Positions 31,184 through 42,387 of a stretch of DNA of 64,000 nucleotides are shown here, piece by piece. Under the pieces are notes generated by a model. It saw nothing but the letters and a program-made list of their open reading frames with translations. It had not been told where the DNA came from and ran no database searches. Within the stretch, counting starts at the first letter, position 1. Each line of letters opens with the position of its first letter. This DNA is from Doryteuthis pealeii (Eukaryota; Mollusca; Cephalopoda; Myopsida; Loliginidae), in NCBI GenBank assembly GCA_023376005.1, contig CM042148.1, positions 73,839,146 through 73,903,145 of the forward strand, in the 5' to 3' direction. The position numbers and the translations under genes were made by a program.

Positions 31184-31185
31184 CT
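31106..31185. repeat. (CA)n(TA)n microsatellite
   Basis: CA then TA run. Preceding 30930-31105 is unassigned. Confidence 0.95.
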
Positions 31186-31570
31186 TACCCGGTCCGTATT
31201 TGCTTTTGCCACAATTAGATGTGACTCTATTTTTGAACATCACCTGCCGAGATTGGAAATCTTGGTCATTGACAATTTTGCAGGTGAATTTAAATGGCAC
31301 CTATATTCCATTATGTAATCACCACGGTCATTTATAGGTCATCTCACCAGATCCAGCTGCCAGTACGCACCGACATGACCTTAGATGTCTTCCGTTTCAT
31401 AAGTCATATTCTATCAGTGCCATATGTATAAAGTACTGATGTGTGGAAATTATTTTTTTATACGGATTTTCTATTTACAACATCAAAAATGAAATTTGAT
31501 TGGCGTAAAAATGAATAAACCGGACCTTGAATAATCATATTCCATTTTACAACAATCATCATCATGTTTC

Positions 31571-31572
<2 letters not shown>

Positions 31573-31652
<80 letters not shown>
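31573..31652. repeat. (CT)n microsatellite
   Basis: About 40 CT units. Confidence 0.95.
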
Positions 31653-31655
<3 letters not shown>

Positions 31656-31800
31656 CCCTCCCCAGCGGTGTGGCATATTATTTCCTGGATTTGTTCAAGA
31701 CTACACGTAGCGACCTCGTGTTATTCCCCTCTAGCTCTTTTTCTCAATCGTTTGGTTAAACTCCGATAGGTGCAGCCATACAATAGTACTAATACGGTTA
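31656..31800 (-). pseudogene. LINE ORF2 C-terminal fragment
   Basis: The minus strand reads QAVTVLVLLYGCTYRSLTKR LRKR and, after a stop and shift, a decayed VLNKSRK. VLLYGCxxWxLTKRLxKxL is the C-terminal landmark of the LINE also seen at 39478-39905 (-), 49475-49535 (-) and 51140-51183 (+). Confidence 0.55.
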
Positions 31801-32326
31801 CAGCTTGGAAAAATTCATGCTTTATCTTTACAAGTGTGATTTCCATTTTTCCCGTAAAATAATGAGATGGAAAGACACAAAATTTTAGTTATACTTTATG
31901 TAATAATGAAACATTATTCAGGATGACCTGTGAAAGGCTACCTGTCGTTTTCTGATAGGTCAGTACAAGGTGAGAAGGAGAGAGAAAGAAAGAGAGAGAG
32001 AGAGAGAGAGTGTGGCAATCTGGCCTAAGTGTTTAAAAAGAACAGACGCAAGATGAGTTTTTTTTCTCCACGATAATTTTTACTTGGGAGTAAAATAATA
32101 TATGAGCTCTGAAAAAACAAAAAACAAACAAGAAGTCTTTTGATAAAAACGAAACAACGACACAAGATGAGACATTCTCAAGAGATTCCCAATTTGTTCC
32201 AGACCGGAAGAACAGCGAGAATGCCATCCAGCCTAACAACAGATCCACCAAAGGTCTCCGACAGATCCAGCTATTCCGATCTAGAATAGCAGAGCCCAAC
32301 TACTAGATCTAGTCCAGAGATAAGTA
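31800..32326. other. Unique sequence with GA run
   Basis: A short GA run at 31979-32010. The 88-codon minus frame 32033-32299 has no recognisable motif. Confidence 0.35.
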
Positions 32327-32613
32327 GGGACCATATTACCTTTAGGCACCCCTTTTAGATCTCAAGAAAGGACACGTTTCTCATTTACACCGTCAATATC
32401 CGGTTGTTTTTAGGGTTTAGGGTTAGGGTTAGGGCTAGGGTTAAGGGTTAGGGTTAGGGTTAGGGTCAAGGGTTAGGGTTAGGCGTTAGTTTTATAATTT
32501 TTTTTTAATTCTAAAGATCGTCTTGATAAAACAACTGGATATTGACGGTGTAAATGAAAAACGTCCTTTCTTAATCGAGATCAAAAAGGGGTGCCTAAAG
32601 GTCATATGGTCCA
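32327..32613. repeat. Foldback with interstitial TTAGGG repeats
   Basis: The arm 32327-32410 and the arm 32527-32613 are inverted copies with about 80% identity by eye (GGACCATAT, CCTTTAGGCACCCCTTTT, AAGAAAGGAC, TCATTTACACCGTCAATATC). Between them 32411-32489 holds about 12 units of the telomeric repeat TTAGGG, several with one-base changes. TTAGGG is the telomere repeat of most animals including molluscs. Confidence 0.85.
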
Positions 32614-32976
32614 TAAGTAGAACAGTATAAGATGAGTATATGACGAATATTACAATTTACACTCCTACTTCTCAAATTGGCCATATACACATTTCCAAAT
32701 GATCCTACCTCTCCAGAGATAGGAATTTACATACAACGTCATTTCTTTTAAATCAATCCCGCAATGATACATTTATAGCTTTCAAAAAGACGGTTCCATT
32801 GCCCCGTAATCTGTATTCACCTGTAACAGAGTATTATAAATTCTTCCGTGGAGGAGACCAAACTATCTTGTGTCTTAGCTATGACGCTAAATTACATTCG
32901 ATGAGAAGGCAATATGAATTCATCCATTTATTGCCATTACTCCCAGATCCGCTCTAATCCAGAGAGGGTAACATCT
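32614..32976. other. Unassigned sequence
   Basis: No repeat or frame recognised. Confidence 0.35.
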
Positions 32977-32994
32977 GTTAAGACCCATATATAT

Positions 32995-33281
32995 ATATTT
33001 ACCAACCCTCTGCACGAGCAGGATACAACACAAGGTCAATTTCTTAAGCGGACTTTGACAGGTTTGAATTCAGAGTTTTCTTCTCCTCGACTGGCTACCT
33101 AGCCATAGTTAAAGAGCCCAGTCTGCCCTGCTATTCACCCATAGCTGGAGGGAAAATTGGATTCATAACTTTTCCGAAGGGTATTAGCGCCATGTGAAAT
33201 GCGAACAGCTTTGCCCAGGAATTGAACTCGGGTCGACGAGTCCATTTCCTAAGACTCTAACCATTACACCACGCGCTTTTA
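32995..33281 (-). mobile_element. SINE-B with probable TSD
   Basis: Complete minus-strand copy, A-box side at GCGTGGTGTAATGGTTAGAG (reverse side near 33275). GTTAAGACCCATATAT at 32977 and GTCAAGACCTATATAT at 33286 differ at two positions and bracket it. Confidence 0.88.
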
Positions 33282-33344
33282 AAATGTCAAGACCTATATA
33301 TGGTTAAATAGATGTTTGATATAATGTTTGAAATGATTTTGTTG

Positions 33345-33812
33345 TACATTGATATATTGGCTTTTAAACATTCATATTGCAACTAAGTATGAATTGTTTA
33401 CCTATTAAAATGTTGTGAATTGTATTGATACATTGGCCCTTAAAACATTGATATTCCAGCTAAGAGTGAAGAGTGTACCTGTTTAAAATGATAGAATTTT
33501 ATTAATACATTGGCTCTTAAGACATTGATATTTAAAGTATGAAGTATTTACCTGTTTTAGATTATTGTAAACTTATGAATACAATGGCTCTTAAAACCTT
33601 AATATTGCAACTAAATATATGAAGTATTTACTTATTTAAAATGATTGGGAACTTTATTAATGCATTGGCTCTTAAAGCATTCATATTGGAACAAGTATTA
33701 CGTCTTTACCTGTTTAAAATGATAATACATTTTATCAATACATTGGTTCTTAAAATCTTAATATTGAAACTTAATGTGAAGTGTTCACATGTTTAAAATA
33801 ATTCTGCAGGTC
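33345..33812 (+). repeat. 78-bp satellite, six units
   Basis: Units begin at 33353, 33428, 33507, 33583, 33662 and 33742 with (A)CATTGGCTCTTAAAACATT, continue with ATATTGCAACTAAGTATGAA and end TACCTGTTTAAAATGAT. The spacing is 75-80 bp and units are clearly diverged, so the array is old. Confidence 0.9.
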
Positions 33813-33814
33813 TA

Positions 33815-34364
33815 TTCTTTTACCGTATATAATTGGGGATCATTCTTCACCATTAAAACAAAACAGAAAATGTTATGCTAAATTGATATTGAACTAAATA
33901 TTCTTTTATTGTGTTATTTGAGAATTTCTGGGGGACAAAGTCTTCTTACAGCAACCCGTTCACTGGCAAACTTTTAGAAAACCAAAATTCTTTTTCTTCT
34001 TTTTTCTTCAATAAAAACCGAGACTCAAAAATCTGCTCTTTTGTGGAAGAGACTTTTTGACAGGAAAATGGAAATTCTGACAAAGTTTCTCGGAAGTACA
34101 AATTCTTTCTTTTAATTCTTTTTTTAAGAAAACCAATAGTCTTAATAGGACGTAAAACCCTCTGCACTTCGGTTCAAGATACTTTTCTTTGGAAGGAATC
34201 TTTTAAACTCCCTTTTTCCGAAGACAGGCTCTTTGTGGGGGTCACAAAATGGAAAGCAGTAGCAGCAAATCAAAAGGGTGCAAATACACTGCCGCCGGTC
34301 CTGGTACCAATGGAACCAATAATCAAAACCAACTAAATTAGATTTCCAAAGAAAAAAAGGTATT
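33815..34364. other. Unassigned sequence
   Basis: A short minus-strand frame (33946-34167) is lysine-rich and without motif. Confidence 0.35.
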
Positions 34365-34849
34365 TGTTACGTGGCGGTCGTCATTTTGATAAAAAAGGTA
34401 CAACACGTGAGATATGGTCACAAGGGCTTAGCATTTATTTTCGGGCTCGTGTCGTGGGCTCTGTTTCGGAGAGGAGGAAAGAAAGAGAGGGGGGCAATGT
34501 TAAATTCCTGTACCTTTTAACATAGTACTAACTATCTCGCTGTCCCAAAGTAGGGACCAGCAGACCCCGTCCGAACTCTACGCCACCAGAAAGCAAAAAG
34601 AGGGCGATTTTTTTGTTTCTCGTTCCTCGTCACCACGTCACTTCCGCTTCCGGTCGACACCCGACTTTCGGTCAGCTTTCAATTCCTCTTCTGGGGGTCA
34701 TACCTCGGTCAAATTACCGGCAACCCGTTGTGTGTCCACTACTCCTTTTTTTCTTTCTCTTATTTCTTCCCCCCCCCTTTTCTATAGCAGTCCACCCACA
34801 GTTTTATTTCCGCTATCAAACTCCGGTGGACCTTAATAATCACGTTACA
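34365..34849 (-). mobile_element. Diverged solo LTR
   Basis: TGTTACG at the left and CACGTTACA at the right. It follows the LTR order of 4598-5187 (GGGCTCTGTTTCGGAGAG, TTCCTCGTCACCACGTCAC, ACCGGCAACCCGTTG, CTTAATAATCACGTTACA) with many changes. No TSD. Confidence 0.55.
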
Positions 34850-34999
34850 GTCGATATATATTAAATTAAATCAAATTGTTTTATTAATATATTCGCTTCA
34901 TGTGTTCACAGGCTAAATGTACCATGTAAAATTTGACAGCTGCTTACTTTCTCAATCAGCTTTTAATAATTTGCGAGACACAATATATGTTAACTTTAT

Positions 35000-35530
35000 A
35001 TTATATTAATCATTAATAATATGCTTATTCCTGAATCTTCCGGCCGTTATCATCTTGAAACACTCTCTGGTAAAAAATGAGATCGTCGAAATCGTCCAAG
35101 ATGAATGCAAAAATATAAACCCTGATTATCTGATGTCGCTTATCCGCAGAATTCTTGTTTCGATTGAGTTTAAGTCTCCTCAGCTAAATAATGGACCATT
35201 CCGTTTTTATGATGAAAAGAAAGGGAAGGAAAAGGGCATGCTACACAGAAAAAATCTAATAAGAAAAAAAGAAAGAAAGAAAGAAAGAAAGAAAGAAGTA
35301 AAGACAGACAGAGCGTAGGAGAAAGATAGAGAGAGCGGGGTATGCGCGCAGAAGCGATAACGCTAATCTGTTTCTATCGAATATAATGAAAAAACGAAAA
35401 GAAGGAAAGAAGGAAAAAAGCAATGAGAGAAAGAGTTAAATCAAGATTATTATACTTTTTACATATTGAACATATCAAACGTTGTAATAATAAAATTATC
35501 ATACTGTGGTATATCCACAGGTCCTGCTAG
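35000..35530 (-). repeat. R6 repeat, complete
   Basis: Minus-strand copy ending GTGGTATATCCACAGGTCC at 35508-35526. An AAAG run at 35263-35296 matches the polypyrimidine tract of other copies. The 87-codon frame 35055-35318 is not open in the other copies. Confidence 0.65.
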
Positions 35531-35571
35531 TTAATCATGAATCCTATTCGTATCATCAATAAACATTTTAT

Positions 35572-36163
35572 CCGCCCTGTTATCTGTGGCAGTAGAATAC
35601 ACCGACTGCACCTCTGCAGATAGGTAAAATACCCCCAATGGGGCTGCCTGTTGGTTGTTGTTGGTGACCCGTGATACTTGACGGAATCTAAGCAGTCCAT
35701 GACATGCAGCACTCCTTTTGGCCTTTACTTAAGCTAGAGAGGTAGTCAAGAGCCCCTTCTGATCGTCCCATCAAGCCCTGGCACTATTGTCCTTCTGGTA
35801 AACTCCAACCCTTTAGATCCTATGTGTGCTAGAAAGAGGTGGCTGAGGGTCTTAATGCCCTGTGTATGACATTGATGTGCCCCTAGTAGTGAGGTTCCAA
35901 TTCTGGAGCTCTGGGAAGTGTGGAGTATCCCTTCATTGCCATTACCTTCGGGTACACTATGACCCGGAATGGTAGTATCTGTTAGAGTCCCATAAATGGG
36001 TTAAACCAAACCAAACAAAAAGAATGAGTTTAAAAGCATGTTTTTATAAAATAGATTTGATTATTTTAATTCAATACCCAACAAGAATGAATAAAATAAA
36101 ACGACTAATATAACCCAACAAGGGTTGACATGTCGTAAAATCGAACGAACCAACTAACAAACC
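35572..36163 (+). repeat. R1 repeat, near full length
   Basis: Follows 630-1214 throughout, ending AAGGGTTGACATGTCGT and an AAC-rich tail. Confidence 0.75.
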
Positions 36164-36418
36164 ATTTAGTTTCTAATAAACACTAGTTGATGATATCGTT
36201 ACGTAGGAGTCGATTGATTCTCCAGCGGTCGTAGAAGTAATTCAACGGAGTGGCATGATCATCCGGTCAGGATGAAGAATCAACAACGCAAACAACCGAT
36301 TTCTTTAATCACGTGACCATAGTTGTATATTTTCTCAGTACAGTAATATATTTTTAAAATTTAAAGCAGCGATACATCACACTTAATCTTGTAGAGGTTA
36401 TAGAGAGACAAAGGAAAA

Positions 36419-36423
<5 letters not shown>

Positions 36424-36482
<59 letters not shown>
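36424..36482. repeat. (TA)n tract
   Basis: About 29 AT units at the left border of the next foldback. 36164-36423 is unassigned. Confidence 0.95.
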
Positions 36483-36483
<1 letters not shown>

Positions 36484-36484
<1 letters not shown>

Positions 36485-36630
36485 AAAATAAAATGGAAAT
36501 TAATCCGACAGTGTGAATATGATATAATGAAAAAACATAGGATGTTTAAAACTGCATGGGCTCATCAGGAGAGAAACGGTTTGCACATTCTCTCCTGATG
36601 AGCCCATTCAGTTGTAAACATCCTTTGTTT

Positions 36631-36640
<10 letters not shown>
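36484..36640. repeat. Short foldback element
   Basis: AATGAAAAAACATAGGATG to TGGGCTCATCAGGAGAG at 36528-36574 is inverted at 36590-36637. Boundary motif GGAAATTAATCCGACAGTGTG at the left. Each arm holds CUGAUGAGCCCAU without a stable stem II. Confidence 0.7.

Positions 36641-36660
<20 letters not shown>

Positions 36661-36712
<52 letters not shown>
36661..36712. repeat. (TG)n microsatellite
   Basis: Preceded by a TA run from 36637. Confidence 0.95.
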
Positions 36713-36713
<1 letters not shown>

Positions 36714-36733
36714 GAGAAAAATGGAAGTGAAGC

Positions 36734-36782
36734 CCTGAAGAAGATCTAGTAAACAGATTGAAACACTGCAGCGTTGACTGAA
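36734..36782 (+). ncRNA. Hammerhead-like site
   Basis: GCC, then CUGAAGA (N7 = A is allowed), an extra A, stem II GAUCU/AGAUU, GAAA, stem III ACAC/GCGU around UGCA with an A-C mismatch, U as cleavage residue, then GAC. Preceded by GGAAGTGAAG, a decayed boundary motif. Sister of 13873-13922. Confidence 0.55.
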
Positions 36783-36837
36783 TAAATATCACTGATTTTA
36801 TTTGAACCTGTGTTTTTTTCAAATTCATCACTATATT

Positions 36838-36882
36838 ATACACACATATATATATGTATGTGTGTGTGTGTGTGTGTGTGTG
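36838..36882. repeat. (TA)n(TG)n microsatellite
   Basis: Short TA and TG runs. Confidence 0.9.
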
Positions 36883-36974
36883 TAATGTTTCATTCACTAC
36901 GGCCTTCAATAGTAAGTATATTTAATTTTTTCAAACTTTCATTTATGTTAGTTAAATATATATGCCATCCGAGT

Positions 36975-37027
36975 GTTATCTATCTATCTCCCCATCTCTC
37001 CTCCTCATCTCTCACTCACTCTCTCCC

Positions 37028-37120
<93 letters not shown>
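36975..37120. repeat. (CT)n(TA)n microsatellite
   Basis: CT-rich tract then about 27 TA units, ending where the MITE begins. Confidence 0.95.
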
Positions 37121-37123
<3 letters not shown>

Positions 37124-37524
37124 GGAGCTTGACTTACGAGTACCCAACTTACGATATTTCTGATTTAGGAGCAGTCACTTAGTCGTTTCTTTTTTTTTTT
37201 GTATTAAAAGTTGTATTAAAAATTAAAAATTGAGATACGAACTAACTTCAGATCCGTAAATGAATATACTAATCCAAATTTCTTACGCCAAATAAAAATA
37301 TTATTCATGAAAAATAACATATAACAGCACATAATTTATTGCATCCTATTTTCTTATGTTTTTATACAATACAGTCCCATTTTCCTATTAAAAACAGGAC
37401 AACATATTAGGGTATTCTTGGGCTGGCCGCAACGAATTAATAGCATTTCAGTTTATTTCAATGGGGAAAACTTGATTTGATATACGAACAGAACAAATTA
37501 AACTCGTAAATCAATGTACCACTG
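37121..37524. mobile_element. Tigger-like MITE
   Basis: The right end read inward is CAGTGGTACATTGATTTACG, and the left is GTGGGAGCTTGACTTACGAG with the first CA merged into the TA tract. These are TIRs of the pogo/Tigger type (CAGT...TACGAG). TA lies at both ends, the usual target. About 400 bp, non-coding. Confidence 0.7.
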
Positions 37525-37954
37525 TATATATATATATATATGGTGTGTCAGAAATAACACCGACATTTTGAACTGCCACCTGTGTGGTTCAAGTGAACTT
37601 AGGCAAGTGGTAATGGTAGCTCCATCTAGCAAATATTTTAGCTTTTTTTTTTTTAGATACGATTACTTACTATCATGTGTTGGACCAGTGCTCACTGTGT
37701 GTTTGCTGTTGAAATGTAATTTCTAAAGACTGGTTAATCAGTAATTGTTACACAGAGAACCTGTCGCTCTCATTTCACGTTACCTCAGAATGATGATGTT
37801 CCAGATAGAAAATTTACACAGCTATGGTTTGAAAATTCAATCCGAAACAGCATCATTTGTCAAATTGTTGCTGAATCTTTTATTCTTTATTTTCCTATAT
37901 AAAATACACACATTTACTTATACCTGTATGTATTTATGAGATGAGGCTTGATAT
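37525..37954. other. Unassigned sequence
   Basis: Includes TGGTGTGTCAGAAATAAC; short frames only. Confidence 0.35.
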
Positions 37955-38600
37955 GAATAATTTTGATATTTCGGACTGTTGTCCTCATCGTTATTGTGAA
38001 TAAACACAACGTTGAGGCCAGAGTAACATCGGACTTATTACCTTAAAATAAGTCATCTTCAGACGATTACCCATGAACTAGTGGTAACGATTTCAGCCCC
38101 GAAACCACGTTTGAATTCATTGTTCATTTCTATCTTACTAAATACAGCTTCAATCTCGATACTTTTATGATACACCTTGTAAATCAAATCAGACATATTG
38201 ATTTTTTAAAACTGTATAAGATGTTATGTGCTAAGCGAAATGTAAAAAGAGATGTACAGGCAAAATGTTAAATATATTTAGACAAGTAAGTGGTACACAC
38301 ACATTTGCATAGACTCCTACATTTTTTTTTCAAATAATTGTTTATTGTCAAAATAATCGTATGCATATTTTAAGATCCACCCCAAAAATCTAAGCATTTG
38401 AATTTATTTAAAAGCGATGTTTGCGTATATTTACTTGATTCTCAAACAACATTCACATACTTCACTCATGTCTGGGTATGAGAGAAAAGTTAAAGAAAAA
38501 CCTGAACAGACACCGAGGTTACTGTGGCGTGAACTCAATGTTTATACACAATAAAGATGAGGACAAAAGTCCGAAGTATCAAATTTATTCTTATATAACC
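37955..38600. repeat. Foldback element P9 with hammerhead-like arms
   Basis: 37958-37999 (minus) and 38541-38595 (plus) both carry GAUGAGGAC, a 4-nt loop, GUCCGAA and a UAUC. At 38022-38068 (minus) there is CUGAAGA, an extra U and an 8-bp stem GACUUAUU/AAUAAGUC followed by CGAUG in place of GAAA. The middle is unassigned. Confidence 0.55.
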
Positions 38601-38648
38601 ATTTATTTGACATTTTTGGTAATGAGTGGAGAATAATTGTAATTGGAT

Positions 38649-39048
38649 TTGGTTTGTTTTGTTTTACGGCATATCAACCTCAGTGGGTCATTTAATGCCA
38701 ATAAAGTTTTGAAATAAATTCAATTCTTAATGGATAATACAATTTTTTTATAAATACATTTTTCTATTTAACCCATAGATGGGACCCTTACAGGTACTAC
38801 CACTCCGGGTCAGAATGGACCAGGGAGCAATGGTGATAAAGGGGTGCTCCACATTCCCCAAACCCCCAAAACTGGAACCTCACCATCAGATAGAGATTAA
38901 CGTCATTCCCAGGACATGTAGACCCTCAGCCACTGCCTTCTAGCACCCATATGATAAAAAGGGGTCGCCACCCACGGCCAACAGGTGGCCCCATTAGGGG
39001 AGTCTTACCCCTCTGCAGAGGTGCAGTCGGTACATTCTCCAGGGCGGA
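38649..39048 (-). repeat. R1 repeat with internal deletion
   Basis: The reverse of 630-1214, but the segment equivalent to about 710-890 is missing at 38957, where ATATGATAAAAAGG joins GGTCGCCACC. Confidence 0.7.
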
Positions 39049-39062
39049 TTGTAATTGGAGGA

Positions 39063-39190
39063 TTTTTACGTCTGGGAGGGAGCGCCATGTCTACCATCAG
39101 TTCCTTACTTTACCGCACAGATCCCTGAGCTACTCATACGATGAGTTGGCGAGGGCCGGTATCGATCCAGGAACCTTGCGAACGCTAGCT
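39063..39190 (-). mobile_element. SINE-A fragment
   Basis: Body segment only (AGCGCCATGTCTACCATCAG, CCGCACAGATCCCTGAG, GAGTTGGCGAGGGCC). Truncated at both ends and abutting R1. Confidence 0.75.
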
Positions 39191-39199
39191 GTAGTAAAA

Positions 39200-39475
39200 A
39201 ATAAAGCCTGAGTGCAAGGGCAGCGGCAAAATGGATGAATGAAGTGTTAGGTCTATGAACTCACAATGAACATGTGGCACCAAATGGAATCTGACGTTTC
39301 AAGGAAGGAGATTCTAGCCCCGAGGACAAACCAAGGCCAGGGTGACCTTCTGTTGTGGAAGATGAGAGCTTGCTTGAAATGGTTGAACAACAACCAAACA
39401 CCAGCACTCGTACTTTGTTGACAGAACGTTATTCTTCATAAGCTTGACCTTGCGAACAAACGTTAACATAGAAAA
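39200..39475. other. Unassigned sequence
   Basis: No feature recognised. Confidence 0.35.
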
Positions 39476-39477
39476 TC

Positions 39478-39905
39478 ATCATCATCATCATCAGGTCGCG
39501 CAGTTAGCACGGACAATCTCTCGCCAACCTCATCTATCATTCATTGCCCCCCGCGAGGTCCTCCGCGCAGCATCCAGTATCCACTCAAAGTAGGTTCTTG
39601 CTGGGCGGTCTACACTGGCATGTCCAAGTGTTGGCCCCCACTGGAGAATGTTGCTTATGAGTTTGTCCTTGCTCCTCTAGCAGTGTCCAGCATGTTTTAT
39701 TCCGTCTCACTCAAATGGTTTGTGAGATTGGTGGCAGATGGCTGTACAGCTGCTTCCTTGTGGGGTGCTGTTTCCACGACTTGTTCAAGACAGCACGCAA
39801 CATTCTTGCGCAGCTCACATTCAGCTTATTCTCGAGTCGCCTCGTTAGGGTCCAAGTGGCGCAGCCATACAGCAACACTGATACAACAACAGAAATAAAG
39901 AACTT
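39478..39905 (-). pseudogene. LINE ORF2 C-terminal fragment with (GAT)n tail
   Basis: Minus-strand translation: SVLLYGCATWTLTRRLENKL, ARMLRAVLNKSWKQHPTRKQ, LYSHLPPISQTI, then after a stop and shifts RNKTCWTLL, GANTWTCQCRPPSKN and AGGNE. This is the stretch following the RT in a LINE common in marine invertebrates (VLLYGCxxWTLT-x2-LEKKL, NKSWxxH-x5-LY-x-LPPIS). The (GAT)n run at 39478-39494, on the minus strand, is its 3' tail. Several stops; 5'-truncated. Confidence 0.75.
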
Positions 39906-39918
39906 TTAACTAAATCTG

Positions 39919-39984
<66 letters not shown>
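39919..39984. repeat. (CA)n(TA)n microsatellite
   Basis: CA then TA runs between the LINE and the MITE. Confidence 0.95.
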
Positions 39985-39986
<2 letters not shown>

Positions 39987-39987
<1 letters not shown>

Positions 39988-40116
39988 ATTGAACCACGGT
40001 TCTTGAATAATTCTTGAATAAGTCGAAAAATTTAAGTGTTAAAATGCAGTGTTCAAGAAATCGGTACCCGAACATAATTTTGCAAAGAATTATGATCGAG
40101 AAACAAGGACCCACTA
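39987..40116. mobile_element. Short MITE
   Basis: The left end ATTGAACCACGGTTCTTGAA and the right end, inward, AGTGGGTCCTTGTTTCTCGA are related inverted termini, shared with 40683-41125. Sits between AT and AC tracts. Confidence 0.5.
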
Positions 40117-40129
40117 AACACGCATACAT

Positions 40130-40149
40130 CCACACACACACGCACACAT

Positions 40150-40227
<78 letters not shown>

Positions 40228-40228
40228 C
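40130..40228. repeat. (CA)n(TA)n(TG)n microsatellite
   Basis: A CA, TA and TG series that is itself palindromic. Confidence 0.95.
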
Positions 40229-40230
40229 CG

Positions 40231-40433
40231 AGTGGTTGAGAATAGAGGAAAGTGTTGATACAACTACAAAGGCAGTTAAATTCAATTGATGTTTTGCCTC
40301 ATTATTGGATTAAGCTTTTTCGATACATTTTTTTTTAAGTTTCGAAAAAGCTTCATCCAACAATGAGGCGAAAAATCAACTGAATTTAACTGCCTGTGTA
40401 GTTATATCAACACTTTCCTCTATTCTCGACCAC
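40231..40433. repeat. Foldback element P6
   Basis: Arms 40231-40326 and 40345-40433 are near-complementary (GAATAGAGGAAAGTGTTGAT, GGCAGTTAAATTCA, AAGCTTTTTCGA). GTCGGATTTATTC follows at 40438. The arm also occurs singly at 56380-56475. AAUGAGGC-GAAAAAUC lacks a stem II, so no ribozyme is claimed. Confidence 0.75.
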
Positions 40434-40465
40434 ATTTTGTCGGATTTATTCAAATCCTTCACTCA

Positions 40466-40466
<1 letters not shown>

Positions 40467-40546
<80 letters not shown>
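40467..40546. repeat. (CA)n(TA)n microsatellite
   Basis: CA then TA runs. Confidence 0.95.
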
Positions 40547-40618
40547 TTCTATTTCGTAAGGAGTATGCAGAAATTAGTAAGTTTATAAAATAGTAGAATG
40601 TTTAAGAACTGCATCTTC

Positions 40619-40645
40619 GATATATATATATATATATATATGTGT

Positions 40646-40681
<36 letters not shown>
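40619..40681. repeat. (TA)n(TG)n microsatellite
   Basis: TA then TG runs. Confidence 0.95.
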
Positions 40682-40682
<1 letters not shown>

Positions 40683-40685
<3 letters not shown>

Positions 40686-41124
40686 GGAACTTTGGTTTTG
40701 AATGACTCTGAATTCGAACAATTCAAAATTAGAAAAAAAAATTAAGTTAAAAACCCTCTGTTGTTGAACAATTTTTTTTACTTCGAACTCACGAGTTGAG
40801 CCAATGAAGTTGCTTGAGTAACTCCCGAAGTCACCCGAAGACGGTCGAAATGCTGAATCTACCCGAGTCGCAATTTAAAGTTGTTTTTATGCAAATTCTT
40901 TGCTTCATTTGTGAATATTCTCTACTTTACATCTATCTTAACTCTTATTCATGGTGCAGTGATACTACCTGGATGGAAAAGAGGAAGGTTGTGGGTTCTG
41001 ATGGTCAATAACGCATATATCCACAGCACACTATTTTTTTTTTTATGGGAAATATTGTTTCAGTTTTCGGACAATTCGGTACTTAATTTTGCAAAAAGTT
41101 ATGTTCGAGAAATGTTGTCCCACT

Positions 41125-41125
<1 letters not shown>
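40683..41125. mobile_element. MITE, longer relative of 39987-40116
   Basis: Left AATGGAACTTTGGTTTTGAA; right end inward AGTGGGACAACATTTCTCGA. Non-coding interior. Confidence 0.5.
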
Positions 41126-41189
<64 letters not shown>

Positions 41190-41190
41190 G
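41126..41190. repeat. (CA)n(TA)n microsatellite
   Basis: CA then TA runs. Confidence 0.95.
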
Positions 41191-41281
41191 GTATTTGTGG
41201 AAAATGTGACTTACCGGTGAAAATGGTCACAATGGTTAGTTGATGCAAGTTTCAAATGATAAGACAGCGATATAACAAATA

Positions 41282-41365
41282 TAAAGTGCTCAATACATTA
41301 GTAGAGTAAATTTATTATCATAAAGGTACACGTTAATAACCTTGTTATTACCGTGTACCTTTATG

Positions 41366-41372
<7 letters not shown>
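41282..41372. repeat. Small palindrome
   Basis: ATTATCATAAAGGTACACG at 41314-41332 is inverted at 41350-41371. AAGTGCTCAATACATTAGTA to the left is the foldback-family boundary motif. No hammerhead core. Confidence 0.65.
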
Positions 41373-41448
<76 letters not shown>

Positions 41449-41460
41449 TGTGTGTGTTTG
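41373..41460. repeat. (TA)n(TG)n microsatellite
   Basis: TA then about 28 TG units. Confidence 0.95.
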
Positions 41461-41497
41461 TTTTTTTAAGGCATATTATCCAACTCTTTCACTTTGG

Positions 41498-41567
41498 TCA
41501 GGGTCACAAAGTCAATTTTTAAGCGGAGTAAAGCTGGTTTGAATTCAGTGTTTTTCCTTCATTCTTT
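41498..41567 (-). mobile_element. SINE-B remnant
   Basis: CACAAAGTCAATTTTTAAGC and GGTTTGAATTCAGTGTTTTT match the reverse of the SINE-B 3' part. Degenerate. Confidence 0.45.
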
Positions 41568-41569
41568 TT

Positions 41570-41626
41570 TTTAAACTTAATCTTACTTTCTTTTTCCTCT
41601 CAGTTCTTCTCAAACTCTTTATATTT

Positions 41627-41679
<53 letters not shown>

Positions 41680-41918
41680 ACTCTTCTGTTTACCCTCTCT
41701 TTAATACTTTAATATGTCTTTCTTTTTCCTCTTGTTCGTTTTTTAAGAATACACATTTCCCCCCCCTCTCTCTCTCTCTTTCCCTCTCACTCTCTCTCTC
41801 TTCTCTCTCACTCCTCTCCCTCATCTATTCTTTACTCTTCTCTTTTTACCCTCTCTTTAAAACTTAATCTGTCTTTCTTTCCTCTTGTTCCTTTTTAAGA
41901 ATACACCTCCCTCTCTCT

Positions 41919-41952
<34 letters not shown>

Positions 41953-42355
41953 CTTACTCTATCGCTTCTTCCTATTCTTCATGTTTTCCTCTCATTTCCT
42001 TTTTCTTCTCCCTTTATTAATCTTCAACTTAATTTCCATTTCATTTCATTCTCGTTACATTCCTCTTATTCCCTTTATCTTTAAAACTTTCCCACCCAAT
42101 CAAGCCATTGTTGTTGTTGTTGTTGTTCTTCTTCTTCTTCTTCTTCTTCTTCTTCTTCTTCTTCTTCTTCTTCTCCTCCTCCTCCTCCTCCTTGCTTCCT
42201 CCCTTCTTCACTGTTTTTCTCTTCACTCCCTATCTCTCTCTCATGTCTCCTTTCTTCTCTTTTTATTTTCAACATTATTTCTCTTTCCTTTCACTCTCTT
42301 TACATTTTTGTTCCATTTTTCTATAAGCCTTCCCCTCTCTTCTCTTTCTTCTTCT

Positions 42356-42387
<32 letters not shown>

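Noticed and set aside
33345..33812. CRISPR or coding repeat
   Set aside because: Units are contiguous with no variable spacers and no open frame; a satellite.
35055..35318. 87-codon gene
   Set aside because: Lies in R6 and the frame is broken in the other R6 copies.
36556..36620. Hammerhead in the short foldback
   Set aside because: CUGAUGAG is present in both arms but no stem II and no GAAA follow, so only the foldback is claimed.
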